Part shown: positions 63,978-64,000 of the stretch, piece by piece | Position numbering within the stretch: position 1 is the first letter of the stretch | How the letters are laid out: the number at the start of each line of letters is the position of its first letter | DNA from: JABDGM01 sp963738665 | GTDB taxonomy: Bacteria; Planctomycetota; Planctomycetia; Pirellulales; Lacipirellulaceae | Direction of reading: 5' to 3' | Length of the DNA stretch: 64,000 nt | NCBI GenBank assembly: GCA_963738665.1 | Contig: CAVTXL010000013.1 | Coordinates: 110,038 to 174,037, forward strand | The notes under the pieces: model-generated | The model's database searches: none | What the model was told of the DNA's origin: nothing | What the model saw: the letters and a program-made list of their open reading frames with translations, nothing else | Program-made: the position numbers and the translations under genes

Positions 63978-64000
63978 CGTCAAGAGTGCAGTTGTCGAAC

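Overview
This is a GC-rich bacterial chromosome segment that most probably comes from a planctomycete (Pirellulales-like). Supporting features are a PEP-CTERM-tagged secreted heme peroxidase, several small proteins of types I associate with planctomycetes (12260-12592, 33296-33532, 41034-41456), an xseA-xseB-ispA-dxs-nadK isoprenoid/DNA-repair block, an AsmA-like envelope giant, GC-rich palindromic intergenic repeats and abundant small toxin-antitoxin (TA) modules. No rRNA or tRNA gene was seen.

Layout. 1-3.4 kb: antiporter tail, PEP-CTERM peroxidase, ymdB-like phosphodiesterase. 3.5-5.2 kb: a nest of TA-like modules (frameshifted HigB-type toxin plus XRE antitoxin, a DUF433 remnant fused to a stray copy of the rny 3' end, and a DUF6932 plus coiled-coil pair) lying between ymdB and rny. 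5.2-13.4 kb: rny, tilS (frameshifted), a 1.1-kDa-scale (1112 aa) AsmA-like protein, a small conserved protein and a broken methyltransferase. 13.9-18.8 kb: a decayed chromosomal integron with a truncated intI remnant, an attI-like site, and at least seven attC-type sites alternating with small cassette ORFs (Imm51-like, SUKH/SMI1, a lipoprotein, unknowns). 19.2-27 kb: dapF, a DUF374 acyltransferase, then xseA, xseB, ispA, dxs, nadK in one direction. 27-41.5 kb: pyruvate kinase, SDR, a structured-RNA candidate, TPR proteins, ABC-2 permease, SNF2 helicase pair. 41.7-47.4 kb: acyl/aryl-adenylate ligase, aldehyde dehydrogenase and iron alcohol dehydrogenase (a plausible carboxylate-to-alcohol route) interrupted by a RelE/Phd TA module, then a PQQ-type beta-propeller. 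47.5-58.1 kb: HemW-like radical SAM, ferritin-like protein, Uma2, split HicA/HicB, purF, P450, proB, lexA and a STAS protein. 58.1-64 kb: a mobile-element graveyard (group II intron remnant, RHS tail truncated by an IS256 element) and an ArsR-SRPBCC-VOC cluster.

Two features cut across regions. First, about 17 genes, including normally indispensable dxs and the conserved proB and tilS, are each split by one or a few frame changes. This pattern points to indel errors in the assembly, although some genes (intI, DUF433, hicA, ltrA) are truly decayed. Second, five intergenic spots carry locus-specific tandem repeats of 7-8 bp, usually followed by inverted copies, just upstream of start codons. 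The most interesting system is the integron: its cassette array, the bulged-A attC folds, and one cassette pair whose reading frame runs straight through an attC. Several unit counts, homologies and folds were judged by eye and need the searches named in each finding.
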